NCBI GenBank assembly: GCA_036787895.1
Contig: DAIQOK010000004.1
Span: forward strand, 62,001 to 126,000
Reading direction: 5' to 3'
DNA: 64,000 bases
Source of the DNA: UBA7662 sp036787895
Lineage (GTDB): Bacteria > Bacteroidota > Bacteroidia > UBA7662
In this document: positions 7,814-17,204 of the stretch, piece by piece
Numbering within the stretch: position 1 is the stretch's first letter
Layout of the letters: each line of letters opens with the position of its first letter
Program-made: the position numbers and the translations under genes
The notes under the pieces: model-generated
Databases searched by the model: none
Seen by the model: the letters and a program-made list of their open reading frames with translations, nothing else
Told to the model about the DNA's origin: nothing

Positions 7814-9252
7814 TCCGAAACGATGAGCTCCATGCCCAGTTTAATGTCGTTGCCTTCGAGCTTATTCAACTGCTTGAGTTTGTCGACACTGATGCCGTAA
7901 CGTCTCGAAATGTTGAACATAGTATCGCCTTTAACCACCGTATGTTTTTTGGGGGTTACCTGAGCCGGCGTTTTGGCTTCCGGAACATCCTTGGCCACTG
8001 CTTCTTTGGGTTGGTCGGGGAAAACGACCTCTGTCCCGGGTTTTAAATCGGGTTTCGCTGCTTCGGGCAGGGCTGTTTCCGGTTTTTTGGTGGCAACAGC
8101 CGGACTGTCAACTTTAGGTGGAGCAGGCGTTACCGGTGCAGCTACATTCAGGCTTGTGCTGGCTTTATGTTGGCTTACCGGAATTTGAGGAGCAGGTTTT
8201 TTAACTACTACCGGTGCTTCCGGCTTCTGTAATGCAGCTGCTTTGCGGTCGCGTTCGGCAATCAATGCCTGCAATTCTTCGCTGCTGCGTACTTTCGGGC
8301 GGTCGGCACGTTTGTTTTTAAGCAGAGCGATTTCACCGGCAGCGAGCTCTTCACCAATACGCAATTGGTTTTTGCGCCGTAAAGCCACCATGCTGATGCC
8401 GTATTGCTGGGAGATGTCGCGCAGACTTTCAAATTCGCCCACCTCATGTTCAGCCACTTTCGCGCTTTTTTTCTTGGCGGCGAGATAAACCTTGTCGCCT
8501 GCTGAAAAGCGGATATCGGTTTCAATGTCGTTGTACTTCAATATCTGCCAGGGGTATACGCCCGCTCTTTCGGCTATGGCCAGCGGACTTTCGCCAGCTT
8601 TAGCGCAGATGGTTTTGATGCCGTTGTATTTGAAGATACCGGGTTTACAATCGTCGGTTTTAGGTTTGGCAGGCAACTGAGCAAAGGTGGTAACAGGTGG
8701 CTGTGGTACACCGGGTTGGTTGTTGCGCAGCAGTTCCAATTCGGCTACGGTAACCCGATCGAAAGCACTTAAACCCAGCTCTTCAATCTGTTTAATCAAT
8801 AATGGCGCATAATTGGGGTTGGTCGCATAACCGGCAGCTTTGAGACCATGGGCCCAGCCGGCATAGTCGGTAATGTCGAGTTTGAATAAGTCGCCGTAGC
8901 GGGGACGGGACTTCAGAAAAGCGGCATGGTCGAGATAGCTGTCGAGTACCTGAGCATATTTGCGGAAACACTCGTTTTTTTCATCATCGTCCATGATGAA
9001 GGTGGGGCCGGTCCATTCTTTGTGGCATTTGATGCCGAAATGGTTGTTGGCTTCGGTGGCTAGCGGACTTTTACCTACGCCCGATTCCAATAAGCCCTGG
9101 GCCAGGGTAATGCTGGCGGGAACACCGGTACGGTGCATATTTTCAATGGCAAAATATTTATACTGCTCAACATAGGCCTTTTTTTCGGGCGTGGGTTGCG
9201 CGAACACAAGCGCTGGAAAGAGCAGCAAACAAAGGAGATTCCTGATCATCAT
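7810..9252 (-). CDS. Secreted glucosaminidase with LysM domains
   Basis: A peptidoglycan hydrolase of the FlgJ/LytG-type glucosaminidase family (480 aa). A signal peptide (LLCLLLFPALVFA) leads into the catalytic domain (about residues 25-165), with ITLAQGLLESGVGKSPLA holding the catalytic Glu and NNHFGIKC as second signature. A weak LysM-like region lies at about 215-310. A Pro/Ala/Lys-rich linker (about 335-425) connects to a C-terminal LysM with HTVVKGDTMFNISRRYGIS. Two adjacent ATGs (9252 and 9249) are possible starts. It starts 2 nt after the methyltransferase stop and overlaps hpt by 4 nt. Confidence 0.9.
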   Translation of the reverse strand: MMIRNLLCLLLFPALVFAQPTPEKKAYVEQYKYFAIENMHRTGVPASITLAQGLLESGVGKSPLATEANNHFGIKCHKEWTGPTFIMDDDEKNECFRKYAQVLDSYLDHAAFLKSRPRYGDLFKLDITDYAGWAHGLKAAGYATNPNYAPLLIKQIEELGLSAFDRVTVAELELLRNNQPGVPQPPVTTFAQLPAKPKTDDCKPGIFKYNGIKTICAKAGESPLAIAERAGVYPWQILKYNDIETDIRFSAGDKVYLAAKKKSAKVAEHEVGEFESLRDISQQYGISMVALRRKNQLRIGEELAAGEIALLKNKRADRPKVRSSEELQALIAERDRKAAALQKPEAPVVVKKPAPQIPVSQHKASTSLNVAAPVTPAPPKVDSPAVATKKPETALPEAAKPDLKPGTEVVFPDQPKEAVAKDVPEAKTPAQVTPKKHTVVKGDTMFNISRRYGISVDKLKQLNKLEGNDIKLGMELIVSE

Positions 9253-9254
9253 TT

Positions 9255-9890
9255 TTATTTTTTTCGCATCAACATGAGGCCATCTCTCACCGAAAGCAGC
9301 AAATTTGTCACCCGATCATCGGCCTGCACCTTTTCATTAAAGGCATGTAATGCGGCGGTGTCTTTGTCGTGTTTGGTTTCGGCCACACGCCCGCTCCACA
9401 ATACATTATCGGCTACGATGAAGCCGCCGGTCGGCACCCGATCGATGACGAGATCGAAATACCGGGCGTAATTCTGCTTGTCGGCGTCGATAAACACCAG
9501 TTCAAAAGTACCTTTTATGGTGGGTATAATGTCCACAGCGTTGCCGAAGTATTGCACAATACGGTCAGAAACGCCCGTAAGCCCATAATATTTTGAGGTA
9601 ATGTCTTCGAGCTCGTTGTTGATGTCGATGGTGTGGAGCCGACCGTCCGGAGCTAAACCTTTGGCCAGACAAATGGCGGAATAACCGGTGAAGGTGCCTA
9701 TCTCCAGGATTTGTTGCGGCTGCAACATACTACTGATGAGTTCAAGGAGTAGCCCTTGCTGGTGACCGCTCACCATCTGTGGTAGCTGGTGTTTGAGGTG
9801 GGTTTCGCGGTTCAGTGCGGCGAGCTGCGGGTCTTCGGGCGTGCTGTGGCTTTCGATGTAGCGGGTGAGTATGTCGGGGAAAAAGTCCAT
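9255..9890 (-). CDS. Class I SAM-dependent O-methyltransferase (methyltransf_3)
   Basis: A 211 aa enzyme of the caffeoyl-CoA/catechol O-methyltransferase family. Visible are the SAM-binding motif ILEIGTFTGYSAICLA (residues 61-76), the acidic HTIDIN, the metal-site LVFIDADKQNY and VADNVLWSG. The substrate is unknown. The ORF is open 112 codons further upstream, inside the preceding M16 gene. The ATG at 9890 shares one base with the M16 stop (TAATG) and begins the family sequence, so it is the start. Confidence 0.93.
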   Translation of the reverse strand: MDFFPDILTRYIESHSTPEDPQLAALNRETHLKHQLPQMVSGHQQGLLLELISSMLQPQQILEIGTFTGYSAICLAKGLAPDGRLHTIDINNELEDITSKYYGLTGVSDRIVQYFGNAVDIIPTIKGTFELVFIDADKQNYARYFDLVIDRVPTGGFIVADNVLWSGRVAETKHDKDTAALHAFNEKVQADDRVTNLLLSVRDGLMLMRKK

Positions 9891-11125
9891 TAGTTTTTGG
9901 GGAGATATTGAAGTAGACTGAGTTGGGTAGGGTCGAATATTTCGCGGGCGATGTCCTGCAGTTCTTCGGCGGTAACAGCTTCGATGCGTTGAATAATTTC
10001 GCTGAGCGTATCGATGCGGCCGTAGTCGAAGAGGCTGTTGCCGAGGGCAAGCATGAGGTTGGTGCGGCTTTCTTCGGCCATCACGATGCGGGAAATAAAT
10101 TGTTGTTTGGCCAGATGAAGCTGCATTTTGCCGAGTTTGTAGTCGCGCAAACGGCTGAGTTCTTTTTTGACCAATCGCAGTACCCGCGCGGTGTATTCCG
10201 GGTCGCAGCTGAAGTACACATACCACAAGCCGGTATCGGAATAGGGGGTGTAGTTCGATTCGATATTATACACCAAACCGTTGCGCTCGCGTATGCTGAG
10301 GTTGAGGCGGGAGTTCATGCCGTCGCCGCCCAGCAAATTATTGAGTAACAGCATGCCGGCCCTTTTCAGGTCGTTGGCGGGATAGGCCTGGTTGCCCAGC
10401 GCCACATAAGCCTGGGTGGCATTTTTTTCCTGGCTGAGTACAAAGGGCTTGTAAACGTATTGAGCTGTGCGTAGCGGTGGCACAGACTGGCGAGGGTATT
10501 TTTCGAGTACGGGCTGTACTTTACGGAGCAACTGTTTCCAACTTAAAGGTCCTACATAACTGAAGGCTACATTGCTGGCGCCATACAGTCGCTCGCGGAA
10601 AGCGATGACCTTCTCCCGGTTAAAACTGTTCACCGACTCAACGGTGCCGAGTATAGGATGGGACAGCGGTTGAGTGCCAAAAAGAGCAGCTTCAAAATCG
10701 TCGAGCAGACTTTCATCGTGATAGTCCTGGTACTGCTTGATTTCGTCGATGACGACCTGCTTTTCTTTCTCCAACTCCTTTTCCGGGAAATTGGCATTGA
10801 ATAATATGTCGCACATGAGCTCAAAAGCCCGACCGAACCAGGGGTTGCGAAAAGCCGCATGTACGCAGGTGCGTTCTTTAGTGGTATAGGCGTTGAGGTC
10901 GCCACCCACCACATCTAATCGGGAAAGGATGTGAAAAGACCGGCGTTTGGGCGTGCCCTTGAACATCATATGTTCCAGAAAATGCGCCATGCCGGCTTCT
11001 TCGGGCCGCTCGTCGCGGGTACCCGCATTCACAATAAAGCCGCAATGCGAAATTTCACTGCCCTGAATTTGTTTGTAAATGATGTGCAGCCCGTTGCTAA
11101 GGGTGAGTTGCTGGTGGTCGGTCAT
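9890..11125 (-). CDS. M16 family zinc peptidase
   Basis: A 411 aa pitrilysin-type metallopeptidase. The inverted zinc motif HFLEH is at residues 48-52, with the downstream glutamates in EKEKQVVIDEI. The C-terminal half has the inactive-repeat fold with RERNGLVYNIESNYTPYSD. Family knowledge: such proteins are processing or peptide-degrading enzymes; the substrate here is unknown. It heads an operon of four genes with overlaps or a 2-nt gap. A TATCTTTG box ends only 6 nt before the ATG, suggesting a nearly leaderless transcript. Confidence 0.93.
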   Translation of the reverse strand: MTDHQQLTLSNGLHIIYKQIQGSEISHCGFIVNAGTRDERPEEAGMAHFLEHMMFKGTPKRRSFHILSRLDVVGGDLNAYTTKERTCVHAAFRNPWFGRAFELMCDILFNANFPEKELEKEKQVVIDEIKQYQDYHDESLLDDFEAALFGTQPLSHPILGTVESVNSFNREKVIAFRERLYGASNVAFSYVGPLSWKQLLRKVQPVLEKYPRQSVPPLRTAQYVYKPFVLSQEKNATQAYVALGNQAYPANDLKRAGMLLLNNLLGGDGMNSRLNLSIRERNGLVYNIESNYTPYSDTGLWYVYFSCDPEYTARVLRLVKKELSRLRDYKLGKMQLHLAKQQFISRIVMAEESRTNLMLALGNSLFDYGRIDTLSEIIQRIEAVTAEELQDIAREIFDPTQLSLLQYLPKN

Positions 11126-11130
11126 CGCCC

Positions 11131-11138
11131 CAAAGATA
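11131..11138 (-). promoter_or_regulatory. -7 box of the M16-OMT-LysM-hpt operon
   Basis: Minus-strand TATCTTTG, matching TAnnTTTG, lies 5 nt from the ATG at 11125. Transcription would start at or beside the start codon. No -33 TTTG is seen. Confidence 0.4.
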
Positions 11139-11275
11139 AGTCGATAAACTATAGTTCGTGCGAATACAACTGCTGTGAGCTGTATTGGTTCCGTTGGCCA
11201 TTAAGCTTGGTGTCTTTCTCTCTCGTACTCAGAAAAAATGTGTAATTTGGTTTTTACAAACCCCCGTTAAGCCCA

Positions 11276-11989
11276 ATGGATTGCCTGATTGTCGATGATG
11301 ACATACTCGCCCGCAAAGTGCTCAAACGATTTATTGAGCAAACCGACTTCCTGACTTCCAGCAAAGAATGCGGCAGTGCCATCGAAGCCAATAAATACCT
11401 GATGAGCAACAGCACCGACCTGCTTTTTTTGGACGTAGAAATGCCCGGTATGACCGGCCTGGAGCTCATCAGCATACTGCGCGACAAACCTCAGATCATC
11501 CTCGTTTCCAGCAAAAAAGAATATGCGGTAGATGCATTCGACAACGATGCTATCGATTATCTGGTCAAACCGGTGACTTATGCCCGTTTTCTGAAGGCTT
11601 GCCAGAAAGCCTATCAATTGCAGGAGGAGCAAAAGCTCAAACCCAATGGCGGCAAGCCCAAAGAGCTGCAATACATTTTTTTGAAAGTGGATGCCAGTTG
11701 GTTAAAACTTCAACTAAGCGATGTGCTGTATGTGCAAGCCCTGGCCGATTATGTCTGTATTTTCGCCAAAGCCGGTAACGACATCAAACGTTACGTCATT
11801 CATTCGACCATGAAAGCGGTGGAGAAGAAATTGATAGGGGAAAATTTTGTGCGTGTACATCGCTCGTACATCGTGAACATCCACAATGTATCTTCCTTCA
11901 GCAGCGATACTTTATTTATAGCCAATACCCAGGTGCCGGTGGGGGTAACTTACAAAAACACCGTAGCACAGTTGACGGGGAAGATGTAG
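11276..11989 (+). CDS. LytTR family response regulator
   Basis: A two-component regulator of 237 aa. The receiver domain (1-120) has the acidic pair in CLIVDDD, the phosphoacceptor Asp53 in LFLDVEMPGMTG, and the conserved Lys in IDYLVKPV. The LytTR DNA-binding domain (about 130-237) shows VRVHRSYIVNI. Regulators of this class usually act with a LytS/YehU-type histidine kinase, but no kinase gene is adjacent, so it is an orphan here. It converges with the mevalonate operon, ending 2 nt from the UbiA gene stop. Confidence 0.95.
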   Translation: MDCLIVDDDILARKVLKRFIEQTDFLTSSKECGSAIEANKYLMSNSTDLLFLDVEMPGMTGLELISILRDKPQIILVSSKKEYAVDAFDNDAIDYLVKPVTYARFLKACQKAYQLQEEQKLKPNGGKPKELQYIFLKVDASWLKLQLSDVLYVQALADYVCIFAKAGNDIKRYVIHSTMKAVEKKLIGENFVRVHRSYIVNIHNVSSFSSDTLFIANTQVPVGVTYKNTVAQLTGKM

Positions 11990-11990
11990 C

Positions 11991-12884
11991 TTACATCAGC
12001 ATAATGCTGGCTACACCTGTTAAAATCAATAGTTTTAAGCCGGTATTGATGTGTGTAAACTGACTTGGTTTTACCGCCCGCTGTATGCGATAAGCGGTGT
12101 AAGTCAGCATAAGCGCACAAAATCCGAAATACCACAATAAACCTTCGAGTGGCATAGCGATATACAGCAGCCAAAACGGAAGGATGCTGCTAAGTACCAG
12201 TGTATAGAGCAGCTTTTTGGTCTTTTTTATGCCATAAACCACCGGAAAAGTCTGGTAACCATATATCAGGTCGCCCTTCATGGCTTCCAGATCTTTCACG
12301 ATTTCCCGTATCAGCGTGATGAGCATGATGAAGATGGCATAAACCAGGATGACCTGATTTACGAAGCCGTAATACACACAAACGGCAAAAAAGGCAGCAA
12401 CAGTGAGGGAAGCCGCAGCAAAATTGCCTAATAGTGGCTTCTTTTTGAGCTTGTGGGAATAAAACCAGAGCCCGAAAGCAAAAAGTCCGTTGAACAAAAA
12501 CAGCTCCTTTTGAATCAAAAGGCTTAACATTAATGCGAGGCCATTCACTATCAAATAGCCTCGAATAGCGAATACTTTGGTCAGTACCCGACCTACAATC
12601 ACTTCCTGCGGCCGGTTGGCGAGGTCTTTCTCTACATCATAAAAAGCATTGATGATGTAGCCTCCGGCGATGATGAGCCCCGTGGAGCTTACTACCAGGA
12701 ATAAACGCCAGTCGAGTAATATATGGTACCAAATGGCATCATGATGCAGGATGAAATAAGCCGCGAGATATTGGGCTATGGCCACCACCAGCAGGTTATA
12801 CCAGCGCACCAGGGATAAAAACACCAAAAAACGAATGAGACTGCGCCTTTGCGTTTCGGAAAAAATATGCAGGGTTTTAGCCAC
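11991..12884 (-). CDS. UbiA family prenyltransferase
   Basis: A 297 aa polytopic membrane prenyltransferase. The first Asp-rich motif is NAFYDVEKDLANRP and the second is DLEAMKGDLIYGYQTFPVVYG; these bind Mg-diphosphate of the prenyl donor. Around eight hydrophobic helices are visible. In Bacteroidota such proteins are often annotated as geranylgeranylglycerol-phosphate geranylgeranyltransferase-like, but the acceptor cannot be read from sequence. The start codon is GTG at 12884, 3 nt after the mevalonate kinase stop. Being the last gene of the mevalonate operon suggests direct use of its isoprenoid product. Confidence 0.9.
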   Translation of the reverse strand: MAKTLHIFSETQRRSLIRFLVFLSLVRWYNLLVVAIAQYLAAYFILHHDAIWYHILLDWRLFLVVSSTGLIIAGGYIINAFYDVEKDLANRPQEVIVGRVLTKVFAIRGYLIVNGLALMLSLLIQKELFLFNGLFAFGLWFYSHKLKKKPLLGNFAAASLTVAAFFAVCVYYGFVNQVILVYAIFIMLITLIREIVKDLEAMKGDLIYGYQTFPVVYGIKKTKKLLYTLVLSSILPFWLLYIAMPLEGLLWYFGFCALMLTYTAYRIQRAVKPSQFTHINTGLKLLILTGVASIMLM

Positions 12885-12887
12885 GAA

Positions 12888-13829
12888 TCAGAAGCGATAA
12901 ATCACTTCGAGTTCGTAATCCTTCAGCAAACTTTTGGCTTTTTCGTAATCCTGGGTGAAGCCCAAAATGTAGCCTCCGCCACCCGAACCGCATAATTTGA
13001 GGTAATAGGCGCGGGTATCGATGCCCTGCTTCCATAAAGCATGGAACAAATCGGGTATCATGGGTTTGAAGTTGTCGAGGGCCAGCTGAGAAAGTTTGCG
13101 CAGATTGCGGAAAAGCGGCTTCACATCTCCCTTCACAAAAGCTTTGATACACTCGTCGTTGTATTTCACAAACTCGTTGCGTATCATCGACCGGAAGCCT
13201 TCGTGTTTGAGGCGCTCCAGGAAGAGGTTCACTAGCGGTTGGGTTTCGCCGGGTTTGCCGGTATTCAGCAAAAAGATGGCGCCGGCACCTTCGAGCTGCT
13301 CGGCAGGCAGGTTCACCTTGCCCAAATCGGTTTTGCTGTTGATGAGAATCGGAATCTTCAGATAACAAATCAGCGGATCCATGCCGGAGGAACGGCCGTG
13401 GAAATAGGCCTCTAGCTGACCCAAAATGCCCTTCAGCTTGACGATATCACCTGGCGCCAGGTTGTCGCCACTGTCGATTTTTTCGAGGGCATAACGAGCG
13501 TAAGTCGCTGCCACCAAAGCGCCTGAGCTGCCCACACCAAATCCCTGGGGGATGCTGGAGTCGAAAAACATGCCGTTGTTGATGTCGGCTTCGAAAGCAT
13601 TGAGATTAAGCGGGGTAGGCAAAGTGCCTTCCTTTTCCTGTCCACGCAAAAAGTTGAGGTAATTGCGCAGATGACCGTTCGATTTCCGGGCTTTATCGCT
13701 CTCCGGCGATTCGAAAGAAAAGGTGGCTTTATAATGACTGTAGGGAATACTCAAGCCCATAGCATCTTCGATGATGCCATATTCTCCGAAGAGCAGAATT
13801 TTGGCGTAGTAGAGCGATTCCTTTATCAT
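12888..13829 (-). CDS. Mevalonate kinase (GHMP kinase)
   Basis: Predicted to phosphorylate mevalonate with ATP. 313 aa with all three GHMP motifs: ILLFGEYGIIEDAMGLSIPY near the N-terminus, the phosphate-binding loop PQGFGVGSSGALVAA (about residues 94-108) and the C-terminal LKLCGSGGGGYILG. Position between diphosphomevalonate decarboxylase (2 nt gap) and UbiA (3 nt gap), plus a separate GYDIA kinase in the same operon, makes mevalonate kinase the likeliest role. The exact split of mevalonate and phosphomevalonate kinase duties is inferred. Confidence 0.85.
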   Translation of the reverse strand: MIKESLYYAKILLFGEYGIIEDAMGLSIPYSHYKATFSFESPESDKARKSNGHLRNYLNFLRGQEKEGTLPTPLNLNAFEADINNGMFFDSSIPQGFGVGSSGALVAATYARYALEKIDSGDNLAPGDIVKLKGILGQLEAYFHGRSSGMDPLICYLKIPILINSKTDLGKVNLPAEQLEGAGAIFLLNTGKPGETQPLVNLFLERLKHEGFRSMIRNEFVKYNDECIKAFVKGDVKPLFRNLRKLSQLALDNFKPMIPDLFHALWKQGIDTRAYYLKLCGSGGGGYILGFTQDYEKAKSLLKDYELEVIYRF

Positions 13830-13831
13830 AC

Positions 13832-14908
13832 TCAGTGGCTGATGATCTGTGGACCGAAGCCAATTTCATCGCAAATGTAACCCTTTTCCGAACAGTGCAC
13901 AAGCAAGTCGCTGTCGATGAAGTTTTTAACAGCTTCGTGGTCGGCACCGAAGTAGATGAGATGCACATTAGCTCCGGCGTCTAAAGTAAAATAAACGGGG
14001 AGGCCTGTTTGTTTGCGAAAGGCCCATATTTTTTCGATAACCGCCACCGATTCAGGCTTAAAGAGCAGAAAATAGGGCTGCGAAGTCATCATGAGCGCAT
14101 GCAGCATCAGTGCTTCCCGCTCTACCAGCTCGCCAAAAGTCTGCACATCGCCGCTGGCGAGCAGGGGCAAAAGGACGGAGATATTTTGGTTGGCCACCTC
14201 AAAACGTTTGGTGGCAAAAGGATTGTTGTGCATCAGGCCGTGGCCAACGGTGCTGCTCACCGACTTCTCCCCGGCATGTACCAGCAAAACCGCATCGCGC
14301 AGTGTATGGAAAACAGGGTGGACGTTGGTGGTATATGGACTGCCAAATAAATCGGACGAACCCGCCAGTTCCGGGTGTGCGCCCCAGCTGACCAAGCCGC
14401 CATAGACCGAGCGACAGGCACTGCCCGAGCCAATCCGGCTCAAAAACGACGCTTTTTGCAAAAAATCGGCCCCATCTCCTGCTTTTCCGGTGATTTGCGC
14501 TTCCATGCTGCATAAATTGAGCGCCAACGCACTCATGCCCGAAGCCGAAGAAGCTATGCCGCTGGAGTGCGGGAAACTGTTCGAAGTATAGATTTGCAGG
14601 TCGAAATCGGTCAAAAAAGGCAGGTATTCACCGATAGCTGTCAGAAATTTGCTGACTTTCTCCTCGAATTTGGGAGTACGTTGGCCATCGAGATAAAGGG
14701 CCAGTTCGGCGGTGTTTCCCTTTCGGGGCGACCAGCGCAATTCGGTATCGGTAGCGCAATTTTTCAGCGTAAAACTCAGCGATGGGTTGGCCGGAATCTG
14801 AAAGCCGGTTTTCCCCCAGTATTTCACGAGGGCAATATTGGATGGGCTTTGCCAGCGTTGCTGACCTGCTTTTTTCTCCCAGCTTTTATAATCTGCGACG
14901 AATTTCAT
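13832..14908 (-). CDS. mvaD: Diphosphomevalonate decarboxylase
   Basis: Converts mevalonate diphosphate to isopentenyl diphosphate with ATP. 358 aa. The family signature SPSNIALVKYWGKTG is at about residues 21-35, NPSLSFTL follows, and the P-loop-like SFPHSSGIASSASGMSALAL is present. SGSACRSVYGGLVSW is another conserved block. The ATG at 14908 overlaps the GYDIA kinase stop by 4 nt. It is the step that delivers IPP to idi at 1050-1607. Confidence 0.94.
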   Translation of the reverse strand: MKFVADYKSWEKKAGQQRWQSPSNIALVKYWGKTGFQIPANPSLSFTLKNCATDTELRWSPRKGNTAELALYLDGQRTPKFEEKVSKFLTAIGEYLPFLTDFDLQIYTSNSFPHSSGIASSASGMSALALNLCSMEAQITGKAGDGADFLQKASFLSRIGSGSACRSVYGGLVSWGAHPELAGSSDLFGSPYTTNVHPVFHTLRDAVLLVHAGEKSVSSTVGHGLMHNNPFATKRFEVANQNISVLLPLLASGDVQTFGELVEREALMLHALMMTSQPYFLLFKPESVAVIEKIWAFRKQTGLPVYFTLDAGANVHLIYFGADHEAVKNFIDSDLLVHCSEKGYICDEIGFGPQIISH

Positions 14909-15813
14909 GCAAAAAGTTGATCGTAATGTAAAACCGTGGTGTAGCCATTTTCAGCCAGCCAGGCATCGGCTGCTTTTTCGTCGGCCGCGGTGGCCAGCAC
15001 AAAATCACCACCCCAGGCGCCCAGCGATTTTACCGCGCCCGGATAAGTGGCAAAACGTGTAGTTGCCACAGCTTTGCGTTGCAATACGGTGCTCAGTATG
15101 TTTTCATGCTCCTGAATGAGGGCCGCAAATTCGTCGAGCTGGCTGCTGTTTACCAGGGCTTCGCTGATGGCTGTGATGCGGTTGATTTGCTCCTGACTGG
15201 GCTTTGGCCGGCTTTTGTAGTGCCGTACTTCGTCGCTCGAAATCTGTTTTTCGCCGAGATAAACAAAACGTAATTGTCGGGCAAATGGCGGTTTGAAAGT
15301 GATGGCCTCGACCTGGCGTTTGCCATCGATACGTTGGTAAAAGATGGGTTTTTGCTGCAATGCACAGGCCACATCATAACCGCTGCCGGTGAGGCTGGTA
15401 TCGAATAAGGCAAAAGGATCGATGCCCGCCCATTGAGCGATGAGAGCGACCAAAGTGGAGCTGCTGCCCAGTCCCCAGCTGCGTTCGAAATGCAGTTGCG
15501 TTGTAATGCGTATGCCTCCTTGTTTGAGGAAACCCGGGGCCAGCACCTTGGCGTTACGCAACATTTTTTGCAAACTTTGCGCCTTACGCACATCGTCGCT
15601 GCTGATCATATCCAGTGTGTCGGGCGTAAAATAGGCTTCGAGCCAGATTTTGCCGTGGCAATCCAACGCCTGCCAACGGATGCTGTGGCCTTCGTATTCC
15701 TGCACATGTAAGGATTGTCCCATGCTGGTGGGCAAAGCGAGGGCTTTGGCACCATCCATAACGAGGTATTCTCCGCTGAGGAGGAGTTTGCCGTGGGCGA
15801 AGTAGGGCGACAT
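14905..15813 (-). CDS. GYDIA-family GHMP kinase, probable phosphomevalonate kinase
   Basis: A 302 aa GHMP kinase with FAHGKLLLSGEYLVMDGA at the N-terminus, the loop SWGLGSSSTLVALIAQW, and the family-defining GSGYDVACAL (GYDIA motif). C-terminal SLGAWGGDFVL takes the place of the third GHMP motif. The operon has HMG-CoA reductase, mevalonate kinase and decarboxylase but no canonical phosphomevalonate kinase, so this protein probably fills that step (inference). The frame extends to a GTG at 15837, but the ATG at 15813, 7 nt past the HMGR stop, is preferred. Confidence 0.82.
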   Translation of the reverse strand: MSPYFAHGKLLLSGEYLVMDGAKALALPTSMGQSLHVQEYEGHSIRWQALDCHGKIWLEAYFTPDTLDMISSDDVRKAQSLQKMLRNAKVLAPGFLKQGGIRITTQLHFERSWGLGSSSTLVALIAQWAGIDPFALFDTSLTGSGYDVACALQQKPIFYQRIDGKRQVEAITFKPPFARQLRFVYLGEKQISSDEVRHYKSRPKPSQEQINRITAISEALVNSSQLDEFAALIQEHENILSTVLQRKAVATTRFATYPGAVKSLGAWGGDFVLATAADEKAADAWLAENGYTTVLHYDQLFA

Positions 15814-15820
15814 CTGTTTT

Positions 15821-17179
15821 TTATACGCCGGCAGCACCCGGTTTAGGTGTGACGACGTTGGTTTTTACACCACGCAATTTATTTAAATATTCGCCAACCG
15901 ATTGGTGGGAGATGACTTTATCGCTGAAATAAACTTTGGCCCGCTCTTTTTCATCGTCGGTAGCCAGGTATTGGTTGAGGATGTTGAGCAGGTGCATTTT
16001 CATGTGGCCTTTCTGTATGCCGGTGGTGACCAGCGACTTCACAGCTGCAAAATTCTGCGCCAAACCTACGGCTGCGGTGATTTGCATGAGCTCTTCGGCA
16101 TTGGGGTTGCCCAACAGTTCGTGCGAAAATTTGACCATGGGGTGGAGACCGGTAAGCCCGCCTACCGTGCCCAATGCCAAAGGAATATCCAGCCAAAAGC
16201 GGAAGATGCCGTTGCTGACATCTACCCGGGTTAACGAGCGGTACTGACCATCGCGGGCAGCATAAGTATGTGCACAGGCTTCCACGGCGCGGAAATCGTT
16301 GCCGGTTGCCAAAACCACCGAGTCGATGCCATTCATGATGCCCTTATTGTGGGTAGTAGCCCGGTAAGGTTCGATGGTGGCGATGCGGATGGCGCGGGTG
16401 AATTTTTCGATAAACTCTTCGTTGGTATAATCGTCGCCATCGGCCAGTTGGTCCACCGGGCAGCTCACTTCACATCGCACCAGACATTCGGGCGTATAGT
16501 TGCTTAAGATGCACATGACGATAGTCACTTCCCGCTCTTCAGGTGTAAAACGGGCATCGGTAGCCAGTTCGTGGCGGAGTATGCGTGCGAATTCTTCGAG
16601 ATTGGAGTTGATGAAGTTGGCCCCCATGGCATCCATGGTCTCGAAAGTGGCGTGGAGCTGGTAGTAGCCCGGTTCGTCGAGGGTTTTGTCGCGCAGTTGT
16701 ATGTCGACTATCCCTCCGCCCCGGGCCCGCATATTGGCCGTAAGCGCTTCGGTGCCGGCGATCAGTTTGGCTTCCAATTCGGGCATGAAGGCGCGGAGTT
16801 TATCGCCATCGCCCTGCCAGATGAAGTGCACCTGACCGATTTTTTTGGTAGAGAGCACGGTAGTTTTGAAGCCACCACGGGTGAGCCAGAAAGCTGCACT
16901 TTTGCTCGCCGCCGCCACCACGCTCGACTCTTCGATGACCATGGGCACGGCATACAAACGGCCGTTGATCAAAAAGTTCGGCGACACCCCATAGGGCATA
17001 TAGAAGTTGGTGAGCGTATTTTCGATGAATTCGTCGTGCTGTTTCTGCACGGTAGCATCGGCATGCCAGTAGCCCGACAGCGTTTCGTAAGCCGCTTCCG
17101 GGTCGTTAAAAAATTGGGCTGCAATCCACTCGATTTTCCCTTCTTTCGAGAGTTTGCTGAATCCTTTGATGGGCTGCAT
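15821..17179 (-). CDS. mvaA: Hydroxymethylglutaryl-CoA reductase (class II type)
   Basis: First committed step of the mevalonate pathway. 452 aa. Recognised from MVIEESSVVAAASKSAAFW (residues about 80-98, containing the catalytic Glu), the NKGIMNGIDSVVLATGNDFRAVEA region with the catalytic Lys and Asp, and GTVGGLTGLHPMVK near the C-terminus. It is similar to class II (degradative-type) enzymes in length and lack of a membrane domain. It heads the operon; a TACCTTTG box lies 17 nt upstream of its ATG. The reducing cofactor cannot be told from what I can see. Confidence 0.94.
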   Translation of the reverse strand: MQPIKGFSKLSKEGKIEWIAAQFFNDPEAAYETLSGYWHADATVQKQHDEFIENTLTNFYMPYGVSPNFLINGRLYAVPMVIEESSVVAAASKSAAFWLTRGGFKTTVLSTKKIGQVHFIWQGDGDKLRAFMPELEAKLIAGTEALTANMRARGGGIVDIQLRDKTLDEPGYYQLHATFETMDAMGANFINSNLEEFARILRHELATDARFTPEEREVTIVMCILSNYTPECLVRCEVSCPVDQLADGDDYTNEEFIEKFTRAIRIATIEPYRATTHNKGIMNGIDSVVLATGNDFRAVEACAHTYAARDGQYRSLTRVDVSNGIFRFWLDIPLALGTVGGLTGLHPMVKFSHELLGNPNAEELMQITAAVGLAQNFAAVKSLVTTGIQKGHMKMHLLNILNQYLATDDEKERAKVYFSDKVISHQSVGEYLNKLRGVKTNVVTPKPGAAGV

Positions 17180-17196
17180 AATAAAAAAACTTAGTG

Positions 17197-17204
17197 CAAA
17201 GGTA
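17197..17204 (-). promoter_or_regulatory. -7 box of the mevalonate operon
   Basis: Minus-strand TACCTTTG matches the Bacteroidota TAnnTTTG box, 17 nt before the HMGR start, implying a short leader of about 10 nt. The -33 element is not obvious. Confidence 0.45.
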
